Both the position numbers and the translations under genes were made by a program. A stretch of DNA of 64,000 bases from Telmatactis stephensoni (lineage: Eukaryota; Cnidaria; Anthozoa; Actiniaria; Isophelliidae), in NCBI GenBank assembly GCA_029948255.1, contig JALIZF010001330.1, positions 179,635 through 243,634 on the forward strand, given 5' to 3'. Shown one piece after another: positions 21,049-31,111 of this stretch. Within the stretch, counting starts at the first letter, position 1, and each line of letters opens with the position of its first letter. Below the pieces are notes generated by a model. That model had not been told where the DNA came from. It ran no database searches and worked only from the letters and a program-made list of their open reading frames with translations.

Positions 21049-21553
21049 AGACAACCACAAACGACTACAGATGAGACTTTATTGACTGTTCAGCCATGTG
21101 GAAGCGATATTAAACAGTAGACCTCTCACTAGGTGTAGCGACGATCCAAAGGATGACTCACCCTTGACCCCAAACTACATTCTGCTTCTATGTGACGAAT
21201 CAAGCATGCCAGCAGGTGTATTCAAGCCCAACAATCAGTACTCAGGAAGCAGATGGCGACAGTGCCAATTCCTTGCTGATTTGTTCTGGGCATGATGGCT
21301 GAAAGAATACTTGCCTACATTACAGCAAAGACAAAAATGGTCCCTCCCTTCTTGGAACTTCAAGGAAGGAGACATTGTATTGATAAAGGATGAAACCATT
21401 AAACGGTGCCAGTGGCCACTCACACGCGTGATGGAAGTGATGACGGCGAAAGATGGGTATGTCAGATCTGCAAGGGTCAAGACATCTACCATTTTGACAT
21501 GTCCAGTCAACAAACTGCCTATGGGAGAAAGCAGTACAGGAACCTTGGAGTAG
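21049..21553 (+). pseudogene. BEL/Pao integrase C-terminal remnant with CpG-type nonsense mutation
   Basis: After a decayed lead-in (TTDETLLTV), the frame at 21,098 reads MEAILNSRPLTRCSDDPKDD and LTPNYILLL, then RWRQCQFLADLFWA, TGA (21,293-21,295), WLKEYLPTLQQRQKW, NFKEGDIVLIKDE and ending near 21,553. It is the end of the integrase core and the C-terminal domain of a BEL/Pao element. The stop replaces an arginine found in relatives (CGA to TGA), a typical methyl-CpG decay. It is a different copy from that at 12-14 kb. Confidence 0.8.
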
Positions 21554-22018
21554 AGTATCAAAAACGTTCAAAGAACTTTGAAATAAACATTTGTTGAGTT
21601 TAATGATTCATGTTTTGCTAAGAAAGTAATACAGTGTTGACTTTAGCAAAGTGAGTGAAATGTTCCATTCGAGGAAAAAAGAACATTTGGGGCCAGTGAT
21701 GTAGCTGACAGATTAATATTCATTGTAATTAAATAATGTCAAGATTATTCAGTAAGGACACGTTTGAGTTTTTCTGTCAGAGCAAATTTTTCGGTAAGTG
21801 TTTTTTGTCTTATATTTCTCCAGAATAACTGTAACCATAGGTAGTTATTTTGTACTTTTTGTTTTTCGAATAGTGGACCGCTTCTTCTGTGGGGTATCTA
21901 TAAAACCTGGGCCCCGGTCCATGGCCCGGTCCATGGACCCCTCACATTCCAATATTCTATAGTTCTTTCTACTTGTGGTGTACTTCATGGTCTAAAAGTA
22001 TATTTGCCTGCTTTCCAG
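21554..22018. other. Region upstream of the MULE exons, no clear gene
   Basis: A possible short exon ATG 21,736 to donor 21,793 (MSRLFSKDTFEFFCQSKFF) is followed by a strong GTAAGTG, but its phase does not fit the next exon. GGTCCATGGCCCGGTCCATG-like repeats lie near 21,915-21,938. Nothing else is seen. Confidence 0.25.
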
Positions 22019-22174
22019 GTATCAACTTGACTCACCTGTAAAAAAGAAACCAAAGAAAGAACAAGCAAATGGAGAAAACCAGTGTGATGTTGAAAGGTAT
22101 GTTATATAAAGGAATAAATTTTTTGTCATTGTTGTGCATGTTATGTTTTTCATTACATATTAGTTTTAATGTTA

Positions 22175-22315
22175 GAGTGCATGCACTTAATCCATGAAAC
22201 AAACACTACTAATTAGTAGTAAATAGTGTTGATTAGGCAATAGGAAACAAAGGAATTACCATAATTTAGCCCTATTTTGTAGTATTTATGTTTCACGGAT
22301 TAAGTGCGTGCACTC
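22175..22315. mobile_element. 141-bp MITE with TA duplication (Tc1/mariner-like target)
   Basis: TA at 22,173-22,174 and 22,316-22,317 flank termini GAGTGCATGCACTTAATCC and, complemented, GAGTGCACGCACTTAATCC. The inverted ends continue for about 38 bp. It lies in an intron of the MULE transposase gene. TA duplication is characteristic of Tc1/mariner. Confidence 0.8.
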
Positions 22316-22384
22316 TAGTCAAATATAATTATTTTATCTTGTAAACATAAGTAATTCGTACACAATGTGATATTATGTGATATT

Positions 22385-22440
22385 AATTAAACCATTATTA
22401 TTATTATTGTTGCTGTTGTTGTTGTTGTTGTTGTTGTTAT
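22385..22440 (+). repeat. GTT/ATT microsatellite
   Basis: A run of ATT then GTT triplets (TGTTGTTGTTGTTGTTGTTG). Simple repeat only. Confidence 0.9.
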
Positions 22441-24250
22441 ATACAACCATAAAAGGAAAATAAGCATTTAAAAAAAATCTTTTTTCTCCTTATTGATTTT
22501 GGTAATCGTATTTTATCTATTAGTTCTGTTTCACACATGTAGTGTGTTTAACAAATAGTGATATGCCTTCAAATAGTCATAAATTCGAATGTCACAAATT
22601 GTGACAACCCTTCTGTCAGGGGAGTCCAGGGTCTATGACCCATTATTGGATGTTTTAATTGCTTGTGATCCGATAATTTTGAAAATTATTCCTTGTGATT
22701 CATGACGTTCTACCATAACATGATTGGCGAAAAAGGTTAATTTGTTTGATACTTGTAAATTTTTGAGATATCCTCCTGATTGGAAAAAAATCATGTATTA
22801 AACAATTTATTTTTGAAAATTATTTGCTTTCGCTTCGTGATTCGTGCTTATTACAATTTACTTCTTTGTGATTTGTGACCCTGACCCCACCCCCCTGTAT
22901 ACCTCTGTTCTCTATATAAAAGTTAAATTTACTTCTTTTCAGATATGGTCAATGTCCAGTTGTCCCTCCAGAGATTATATCAGTCTATGAAACAGATAAA
23001 ATACTACAAGTTCTCTTAGACTGTGAAAGCCTTACAAAGGACTACATATCACATGCAAACCCAGTAAAAGTTCAGAAAAACCAAAGCTTTATTGTAGATT
23101 TAGATGGACTAGATGATGCAGAAGACATTTTACCAGACGATTTGGGAGCATGGGAACAAACAAAAACCAAGTGTAAATGGTATCAGGTGGAATTGAATCC
23201 AAATGGCACCACAAAGAAAGTGGTGAAAGTGAAGGATAGAATGCCAGGAGCCTATCGAGTATTTAGCCGACCATTTGTAAACAAGAGCGACAAATCTCTA
23301 AAGAAGAGGATTATAAATATCATCCTTCCTAATGGAGAGTATTTCAATCTAGTATTCATAAGGTATCATTTTGAAAGTGAAGAACATGAGATCAAAGTTT
23401 TACCACATGGGAATTCACAGAAATCATCAATGCCATACCTTCGTACATTCAAGAGTACCAAGAACAAACTCAAGAAAGGCATGTGATGGAAAAGGTGTCA
23501 GAAATGCCCTTCATGATGTTGAAAAAGAGGTCGGAGGATTGCTAAATTGCAAGTCTAAGGGTGTGCTGTCTCGAAATATTTCTCAAGTTCAGAATTTCAA
23601 GCAAGAATCTAAGGAAAAATTAGATCATATCCATATGTATAAATTAGATCATATCCATATGTATAAAGCGCTATATAAGTATTTAAATTTATTAAAAAGA
23701 TCCAACTTAAGCAGTCACCCAGAAAATGAATCTGCAAACTGAAATTTGCGGCGAGAAATTCATCAGAGTATACACTTATGATGAATCACCGAAAGTAGTT
23801 CTGTTCACAGACACTCAGTTGGAAGACATTGTGAACTTCTGTTGCAATGACATACCAGGACATAAATCAATACTATATGCTGATGTCACGTTTCAACTTG
23901 GGCCATTTTATGTCTTACTAACGAGTTACAAAAACACCACCCTTGTAACAAAAAACACAAAGACTTGTCCTATCATGGTTGGCCCTATGCTCTTATGTAT
24001 GTTGAAGGACAAGGCCACATACCTAACCTTATTCCAGAAGCTCACAGCCGAAGTTCACGGTCTGAAAATGTTCCTGCAAGGATACTCAACTGACTGCGAA
24101 GAAGCACTTAGACAAAGTTTGGCCCAAGAATTTGAAAGATCTGTATCATTTTTATGTAAAGTACATCTTCAAAGGAATATCAAGGAAAAATGCCAAAAAC
24201 TGCATTTGACAGATTCCACAAGCAGCCAAATCTTAGATGATGTCTTTGGA

Positions 24251-24605
24251 CAAACATGGCTGGGACACTGTGAATCAGTATATGGCTGATCCTTTGGCGA
24301 AGGACGAAGCGGACGACAAGAGGTTGCGAAAGGCCGTCAAAGACGCAGAAAAGTCACGTGAGAAAGTGAAGAAGGAGAAAGAGGCCAAATCAAGGCATAC
24401 AGCTCGGGCCAGAGCATTTGGTGGTAGTACGATGTCTGCTTTGAGCTCGACACGTTTGGGTCCGCCTCCAACATCTTCTGAGGATAGTCCAAGAGTGGTG
24501 ATTGCTGCGACTGGAAAAAGGTTTTCTCAGGACAAATGTTATCGCTGTGGAAGGGCTGGGCACTTTAGTCGTGACTGTGTGGCCAACGAGACTCAGAAAT
24601 CCTGA
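24251..24605 (+). pseudogene. DIRS-like gag with CCHC zinc knuckle
   Basis: The frame reads HGWDTVNQYMADPLAKDEAD, then a long charged helix (RLRKAVKDAEKSREKVKKEK), a Ser/Pro linker, and CYRCGRAGHFSRDC, a perfect C-x2-C-x4-H-x4-C knuckle, ending at a stop 24,603-24,605. Such proteins bind the element RNA. The first codons upstream of about 24,250 belong to the MULE remnant, so the natural start is lost or lies at the junction. Confidence 0.7.
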
Positions 24606-24611
24606 CTAGTT

Positions 24612-26558
24612 TTGCCAGATGCCGAAAACATTTTAGATCTTAAGAGCGAATTTGATCAAGAAGTTAGTACGTTTAGTGTAAGAGGCCGTTTAAAAAACAA
24701 GTTGGACTATTGGCGTCACATCGGTACTTCGTCCATGATTTTGAAAGTCTTGAAGGACGGGTATCATTTACCATTTGTTAGAGAACCTCCTAATGTCGTG
24801 TTCAATAATCATGTCAGCGCTCTTACACATAGTGATTTCGTGGTAAGCGCTATCGTGGAACTCCTTCAGGCCGGTTCAATTGAAGAGGTGCGCCAAGATA
24901 TTGTAGTAGTTTGTAGTCCCCTAGGAGTTGTCCCTAAGAAAAATAATAAATTTCGTTTAATTCTCGACTTACGTTTTTTGAACAAGCACTTGCACGTTAA
25001 GAAATTTAAGTATGAAGATTTGCTGGTTGTGTCGCAGCTTGTCTCCAAAGGTGACAGCTTATTTCTTTCGATCTCAAGAACGGTTATCACCACATCGACA
25101 TCAGTGCAGCTCATCATAAATATCTGGGTTTTTGATTTGTATTTCATGGTCACACGAGATACTTTGTTTTTGCTTCATTGCCATTTGGGCTGTCAACTGC
25201 ACCCTATATCTTTACCAAAGTATTGAGACCACTGGTGAAGCATTGGAGAAGCCAGGGTAAGCGCATGCTTATGTATCTTGATGATGGATTTGGATGTGCC
25301 TCTTCACAACGAGGAGCTGAGGATTTAGCTACAAGTGTTCAAAATGACTTAGTTCAATGTGGTTTTATGATCAACACTGAGAAGAGCCATTTAGTGCCCC
25401 AGCAGATTGGAGAATTCCTGGGTTTTACTATTGATTTACAGCAAGGCTTGTTTCTAGTACCGAAAGTAAAGTTGACAACCTGATGATTTTATTACAGAAG
25501 GTCAAAGAGAAGCACCATTGTGTATGTGCCCGTGAGGTGGCTAGAGTCACTGGAACCATTATTTCTATGGGCCTCGCACTTGGTCCAGTAGCTCGACTGT
25601 TTACGCGCCATTTATATGAGATGCAGAACAGTGTATCATCCCTGAGCTGTAAAGTTTGTTTATCTGTTGATGCACTCAGAGAAATTCAGTTCTGGCTGGA
25701 TAGTTTTTCGGATCTGGTTGGACAACCCATCTGGCACTCTTCCCCTTCCATTGACGTCATCTCCTATTCTGATGCCAGTAGTACTGGATGGGCTGGTTAT
25801 ACTGTTCAGCTTGGCCAAACTGTTGAAAGAGGAGATTGGGACAGCTGTGATCGTCTTGAGAGTTCTACTTATAGGGAGCTGAAAGCAGTTCGTCTTGTTC
25901 TGGAATCATTTGCTTGTCATCTGACTTCTAAGGAATGTAAACATCGTTCTGATAACCAAGCAACAGTCTCCATCATGTGTACTGGCAGTAACAAGAAACA
26001 TCTTCAAGATGAGGTGACGAGGATTTATGCCATTTGCCATCAGAGTGGGTTCCTCGACATCTAAACCAGAAAGCTGACTATTGGTCTCGAGTTATAGAAA
26101 CAGATGATTGGATGCTGAACCCAATCCACTTTCGTGAGTTGGATAGTCTTTGGGGGCCACACACTGTTGATCAGTTTGCCAGTCTAAATTCTAAGCAACT
26201 GGATCATTTTTGTTCCAAGTGGTTATGTCCAGCATGCGAGAGTGTTGATGCATTTACTTTAACTTGGAGTGGAGAAAACAATTGGCTTGTTCCCCCAGTT
26301 TATTTAATTTCCAGAGTTTTAAAGCACATGTCATATTATAGAGAATTTGGTACACTGATTGTTCCCTACTGGCCTTCTGCTGCTTGGTGGTCATTATTAT
26401 TCAAGGATGATGGCACTATGCAAGATTTTATCGTTGGTTGTTTGGATGTTCCACTTCACCCATCCACCTTCCTGCCTGGCACAGCAGAAGGAGATTTGTT
26501 TGGTCATGGTACTCCATCATGCAGAATACTGGCTGTAAGGATTGTATTTCCTGATTAA
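24612..26558 (+). pseudogene. DIRS-like reverse transcriptase and RNase H (frameshifts and stop)
   Basis: Motifs in order: DYWRHIGTSSMILKVLKDGY, VVCSPLGVVPKKNNKFRLIL, DLRFLNKHLH. A frameshift near 25,062 leads to FDLKNGYHHIDIS (motif A). A TGA at 25,133 interrupts before FASLPFGLSTAPYIFTKVLR and RMLMYLDDGFG (motif C, YLDD). A shift near 25,478 leads to VARVTGTIISMGLALGPVAR and YSDASSTGWAGY (RNase H). Another near 26,034 leads to WVPRHLNQKADYWSR and DQFASLNSKQLDHFCSKW. Three shifts and one stop make it inactive. The tyrosine recombinase that usually follows is absent. Confidence 0.75.
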
Positions 26559-27111
26559 TGGTATGTTGTGAAGTGCATGAATATATTTAAAGCCAGTGAC
26601 TTGGAGCTCCCCACTAGCTTGGTGGAGGCTTATAATGTTTTGCTATTGCCCCATGATTGTATAGATTGTCATTCAACCGTGAGCTCCCCACAATAGCTGT
26701 GGAGGCATTGGTTTGCTATTGCTCCAATTGTTTTCCCTGTGACCACTTCAATCGTGTGTGAATATGTGGGAATGCCCTGAGCTCCCCACTTGGTTGTGGA
26801 GGCTATTAGCTATTGCTCAGGTGGCTACAGGTTGCCAGCAGATGTCACATAGCCTGCACCTCTGTCTGTCTGCTTGAGTCCATTTACCAAGGGATATATG
26901 CCAATTGCCTAGGGAAGTAGTTGATCTTATCGGGTTTGTATGCATTTATTAGGTTGTCCATAAACCCACTTGAACAGAAGAAAATGTGAACGAATCATTT
27001 CTGGTGGCAATACAATTTGCAAAAACATGGTAATGTTTATTGTCAAATGTCTTTTTCCACTGGTAGCTATTCTCTAATATTGTTTAATTTCAAAAATCTC
27101 AGTCAAGTACT
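26559..27111 (+). repeat. DIRS 3' flank with three GAGCTCCCCAC hairpin repeats
   Basis: Three related units start near 26,604, 26,678 and 26,778, each with GAGCTCCCCAC, a short loop, GTGGAGGC and then GCTATTGC. CTCCCCAC and GTGGAG can pair, so each unit is a small hairpin. They may be part of the DIRS-like 3' end. From 26,870 to 27,111 nothing is recognised. Confidence 0.65.
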
Positions 27112-27747
27112 ATGGATGAACAACAAGAAAGTGACAAAAATGACGAAAATATCTTTGAAAAGCTTAAAACATTTCTAAAGGATGGATGCGGATGTCACTA
27201 TGGCCCAAAGGGAGGGTCTCGTTCATCTCAATTTTCAGAAGCTACGATAACATTCAACTTAAACAATGTCTTAGAACTGTCAAGCACTGAGCTGGACCTT
27301 GTCATCCTCGCTAATATCCAAGCTTGTACGCGAAATGAAGTAGTTGGAGAGAAGAGACCTCATAGCCGATGTAACTTTATGTTCCAGTCAAAGACGATCT
27401 GCAAAGAAATGTTTCTGCATCTTTACGGGATAAGTAGGTCGAGGTTTGGACGGCTGAAGGAACATTACGATGAAAAAGGAATACTTCCCAGACAACATGG
27501 CAACACTAAAAGATGCCCAGCACACTCACTCTCTCACGCCAATGTAGAAGATGTAAAGACCTTCCTTTCGAACTATGCTGAAGAGAAAGCAATCTCACTG
27601 CCTGGCCGTATTCCCAGCTATAAAAGTGGTAATCAAAAATACGAAGATCTAACTAATATTAAAATTATATTTACCTGTTACAGATTGTTAAAAGATCATA
27701 TTAAGTCATTTGATAGGTTTTTAGGGATCTTTGTGAGTATTTTTTGA
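27112..27747 (+). CDS. Unnamed element-type protein, N-terminal part (truncated by insertion)
   Basis: From ATG 27,112 the frame reads MDEQQESDKNDENIFEKLKT, then a cysteine pair FLKDGCGCHYGPKGG. It continues EVVGEKRPHSRCNFMFQSKT, ICKEMFLHLYGISRSRFGRL and LPGRIPSYKS. In my recall this belongs to a family of multi-copy cnidarian proteins of unknown function that are longer; the similarity should continue after SYKS. From about 27,625 the remaining codons (GNQKYEDLTN onward) look unrelated, so the frame ends in inserted DNA. No catalytic motif is visible in the retained part. Confidence 0.45.
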   Translation: MDEQQESDKNDENIFEKLKTFLKDGCGCHYGPKGGSRSSQFSEATITFNLNNVLELSSTELDLVILANIQACTRNEVVGEKRPHSRCNFMFQSKTICKEMFLHLYGISRSRFGRLKEHYDEKGILPRQHGNTKRCPAHSLSHANVEDVKTFLSNYAEEKAISLPGRIPSYKSGNQKYEDLTNIKIIFTCYRLLKDHIKSFDRFLGIFVSIF

Positions 27748-28075
27748 AGTGGCGGAAGCGAACTGAACCAAATTCCAACGGGCTTTTTAAAGGTCAGAGT
27801 TCGCAATAATTATTGCAGTAATTAGTCTTGGACCTAATTTGCATTGCGCGACAGAATATTATTTTTTACCGCTTATAATATTAGTGAAAAAATCATCTAT
27901 AAATTCATTCAAATTGCAAAGAAAGCATTGATTTTTATGTAAATTACTCAAAGCAAACTGATACGCGATCACAGGCTTTTTCGCGATCACTTGCTCGAAA
28001 ACTTTTAGACAAAGACGGCGGCGATTTTCTTCAACACCTAAGCCAGCTTTGCTAATGGTTTCACTAGAGGACTTT
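27748..28075. other. Non-coding inserted DNA
   Basis: No frame is supported. CGCGATCAC occurs twice near 27,964-27,992. This stretch leads into the AACGSTTTG array and may be the body of the same non-autonomous element. Confidence 0.3.
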
Positions 28076-28462
28076 AAGAGTTTTTACATAACATTTAACG
28101 GTTTGCGAAAAACTAGCTAAGCCGGCCCCCGGCCCCCTTGCTAACGGTTTGGAATACCAGCTAACGCTTTGCTAACGGTTTGGAAAAACTAGCTAACGCT
28201 TTGGAAATACCAGCTAACGGTTTGTTAACGGTTTCGCTTTAACGGCTAACGCCTTTCTCAAGTGACTTAACGGTTGAGCCCTAACGGCTAACGCTTTGCT
28301 AAAACGTTATAACGCTTTGATCAGAACAGCTAACGCTTTGTTAAAATAACGGTTTGTCTTAACGGCTAACGGTTTGCTAAAGCATTTTAACGCTTTTTGA
28401 CACCGTTTAACAGCCATTAACGGAAAAGCGTTATTAACGGAAAAGCGTTAAGACACGTTTTC
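28076..28462 (+). repeat. Array of GCTAACGSTTTG-type short repeats
   Basis: Across almost 390 bp there are about 20 copies or part-copies of TAACGGTTTG and TAACGCTTTG, often preceded by GC or AGC (AGCTAACGCTTTG). All are in one orientation until the last 60 bp, where AACGGAAAAGCGTT appears as a palindromic variant. Spacing is irregular, unlike a satellite. The pattern resembles subterminal transposase-binding repeats of a CACTA- or Mutator-type element. Confidence 0.75.
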
Positions 28463-29820
28463 ACATGAGAGGTCACATTTGTGTAATATATTAAGCATCA
28501 TTTTCCTCACGGATGGCAATGAAAAAGAAAGTGATGATGAGGAAGTGAAGAGAAGTCAAGGAAAAGGTAAAGCCACATTGGTTGACCATGAACCAGAGAA
28601 CAGACTAGGAAGTTCCAGAATACATACAATACATACAACATACAATTAAAACAATCTCTCAATGCATTATTACTGGCATCTCATATTGAAATGGCCCTCA
28701 ATTCAACAGTGTAAACACACACTTGAGAAGGAGTGTATTTGAACTATTTAATGGGGACACTATTTATTGGCTAGCTAGTACATAGATTAGTCACTATGAA
28801 TTAGAGTTCTAGGGTTTTTTCGTTTGTTTTTGTTTTCATCTTTGTCAAAAAGTAGCAGTAGATTTGTGTTCCCAAAGAGGGGATCCATTAACATAGTTTT
28901 GCAACCATAGTTTTGATCAATTTTTGCAATTATATAAGCGTTTTCACTGTTGAGTAAAATAACCAACTTCAAAATTATGTATTACCAAAGCCAAACGTCA
29001 GAGGAACTGTCCTGAAACTACACTTGTCATCATGTTTTCGGCGTCTATGCCAAACATTGTGTCAAAAAAACAATTATTGGCTGTAAAATCATCATTTTTC
29101 TGATAATATGCAGAATATGAAAGCGTATCAGATTACTTACAAATTGCGCACAAAACATGTCTAAAAACAGCAAAATTGATAGTCTATTTTGTCTTCCACT
29201 TCAATTCCGCCATTTTGATTTATTTATACTGCTGTGCATAGAAATTGCATTGAAAAACACTCTTTTGACCTGTCTCTACCCCCCTCTTTTCTACGTTTTG
29301 TCCGTTGGTATGGATAACAACATTTCCAGTGGATGAAATATGATACACAAAAAGACACACTACATACAAGATGGTGCCGACAAAAAAGAAAACGCGAAAA
29401 TCAAAGGAAGAACTGAAGAGATTAGCTATAGAAAGTGATAGAAAGAGTGTATTAACACGCTGGGTCTGTAGTGTTGGAAATCGCGCCATTTCAGAAAAAT
29501 AGTGCCTGTAGTCAAATTGCATCAGCGGTCTTTTAAATAGTAGGTGATATATTTCATGTATGAATAGTTATATGATGAATGACTACTCAGAGTATGCTAT
29601 TTCTTAACTCATGAAGTATATACCTGAAGTTCTGCGAGAGAAGCGAGCAGCGACACTAATCTCAACGGCGTTCTCAAAGGGCTTCCTGTGTTCAGTTTGG
29701 CTGGGAGAGTCTGGGCTTTTTATATGCTGGCTTCAAAGTCGATTTGGATGTCCAGATATTTGTGAACCTGCAGTGCATTCGGATAGCGGCAAACTGTTCG
29801 CGTCTCACGTGTCGCTGCCA
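28463..29820. other. Region with no recognised gene
   Basis: A small frame (MVPTKKKTRKSKEELKRLAI, 29,371-29,502, 43 codons, basic) has a plausible start but no family. The rest is AT-rich. AATACATACA short repeats lie near 28,619-28,645. Confidence 0.25.
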
Positions 29821-30045
29821 TCGTTTCGAGTAGCATTTGGAGTCTTCGCTTATAAACTTTCAATCGTCGTTTCGAGTAGTATTTTGGAGTCTTCGCTTAT
29901 AAGCTTTCAATCGTTTGTGATCACTTTCTGGAATCTTTGCTGTGATCGTTTATATTGAGTTAAGCTTTCAATCGTCGTTTCGAGTACTATTTTGGAGTCT
30001 TCGCTTATAAGCTTTCAATCGTTTGTGATCATTTTCTGGAATCTG
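29821..30045 (+). repeat. Nested direct repeats with TCGTTTCGAGTA units
   Basis: TCGTTTCGAGTAGCATTTGG followed by AGTCTTCGCTTATAA starts at 29,821, 29,867 and 29,975. The second and third copies share a longer unit of 108 bp that continues into CGTTTGTGATCA. This is a recent tandem duplication in non-coding DNA. Confidence 0.8.
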
Positions 30046-30116
30046 GTTTTGTCAAACTCATTTTCTGGGGTAGCCATACTGCATCCATACAAGAGGGTTC
30101 AACGTACACTTTCAAT

Positions 30117-30619
30117 AAAGTCAGGCTACGAGAATACCAAGGGGAAAAATACCTTAATACCCCAAAACAGGAAGAAGAGTGTACTATTCATTTAGTAGAG
30201 CCATTCATGGAACCACTCCATGCCCTAGATGTTGTTAACACAACAGCAGAACTCACAGCAACTATCATTGCTGTAAACAACATAAACAAGTACCAATCTT
30301 GTATAAACTGCTCAAAGGAAAGCAGGCACTTTGCGACAGCTGCAAGCTAACCCAAAAAGCAACAGCTTGTCCAGTCCAGTGGTCTTTCAAGCTCATTGTT
30401 CAATGTCAACAAGATCCTACCAGCAAAACAACCTTGTGTGTTTATGGCAAAAACATTGTTGAAAAAATCTTTTCTTTGGCTAATGTGGATGAAGATGCCA
30501 CAGAAGATGACCTATTAGACAATCTCTTCGAAATGGATGCCTTGAATATCACCTATGATACACAATCTTTTAAAGTTGTTGACATTTTAGAATTACAAAT
30601 AGAATCATGTTTTATATAA
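30117..30619 (+). pseudogene. RPA-like OB-fold ssDNA-binding protein fragment, one frameshift
   Basis: The first frame (30,117-30,350) reads VRLREYQGEKYLNTPKQEEE, then ALDVVNTTAELTATIIAVNN and YQSCINCSKES. After a shift near 30,310 the second frame reads CDSCKLTQKATACPVQWSFK and LIVQCQQDPTSKTTLCVYGK, ending at 30,619. Two cysteine pairs (SCINC and CDSC) inside strands of the form QWSFKLIVQ fit a zinc-containing OB-fold as in the large RPA subunit C-terminal domain. Such domains occur in several mobile elements. What it belonged to is unknown. Confidence 0.5.
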
Positions 30620-30829
30620 TATCAATACTGTTAGAGATATGTTTAATTGTCACATATAACACAATTTTATAAAGTTATTCATATTCTGCAAATATAAATA
30701 TAATTATTTTACAGTTGAATTTGATTGTAATTACAATATTGTTAATTTTTTCATAATAAATGTTACTGTTATTCTATTAATGTACACATGTCATTTACAC
30801 ATTTTTTGTTTATATTCTCCTTATTCTCT
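30620..30829. other. AT-rich spacer
   Basis: AT-rich, no gene; AATAAATG-type polyadenylation words near 30,755. Confidence 0.4.
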
Positions 30830-31111
30830 TTCTACAAACGTTCTTGATTTCGGCAATAGCGGAGTTCGATACACTCATGTCGCTTTTGGGGGGAGTCTTA
30901 CCTTCCACAGTCTCCTGCTGACGAACCAGCTATGGTGGAAAACTTCGTACGCGTTTCGCCTTCTGGCCTCTTCAACGTTCTTGTTTTTTGTTTTCGCGTG
31001 ACCTCGTCTTCTGATTTTGATTTGCATACGGGGTCTCTCTTGGGAGTGCTTCATTTCGGAAATTAAGTTAAACTGGATAAAAAGAATAAAAGGTTTTGTT
31101 TAGTGTTTATC

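Larger units (their letters stand above)
22019..24250 (+). pseudogene. Mutator-like (MULE) transposase gene, exons and DDE core, frameshifted
   Basis: Exon 22,019-22,096 (basic, KKKPKKEQ) joins in phase to an exon from 22,943, which reads YGQCPVVPPEIISVYETDK and LGAWEQTKTKCKWYQVELNP up to about 23,480. After a frameshift, GVRNALHDVEKEVGGLLNCK follows, with a 24-bp in-frame tandem duplication (KLDHIHMY twice). After another shift near 23,727 comes the catalytic region: ILYADVTFQLGPFYVLLTSY (first Asp), GYSTDCEEALRQSL (second Asp) and CKVHLQRNIKEKC. That order is the MULE transposase core. The DIRS-like element at 24,250 truncates it before the final Glu region. Confidence 0.65.
24251..26558 (+). 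mobile_element. DIRS-like (tyrosine-recombinase class) retrotransposon, decayed, YR missing
   Basis: A gag-like frame with a zinc knuckle is followed by reverse transcriptase and RNase H in several frames. The set of motifs matches cnidarian DIRS-like elements rather than Gypsy (see the parts listed separately). No tyrosine recombinase is visible downstream, so the element is 3'-incomplete. It truncates the MULE transposase on its left. Confidence 0.65.

Noticed and set aside
28076..28462. CRISPR or telomere-like repeat
   Set aside because: Units are too irregular and short; no spacers of constant length and no cas genes; not a telomere motif.
29611..30195. Frames over the TCGTTTCGAGTA repeats
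   Set aside because: They are produced by tandem duplication of non-coding sequence.
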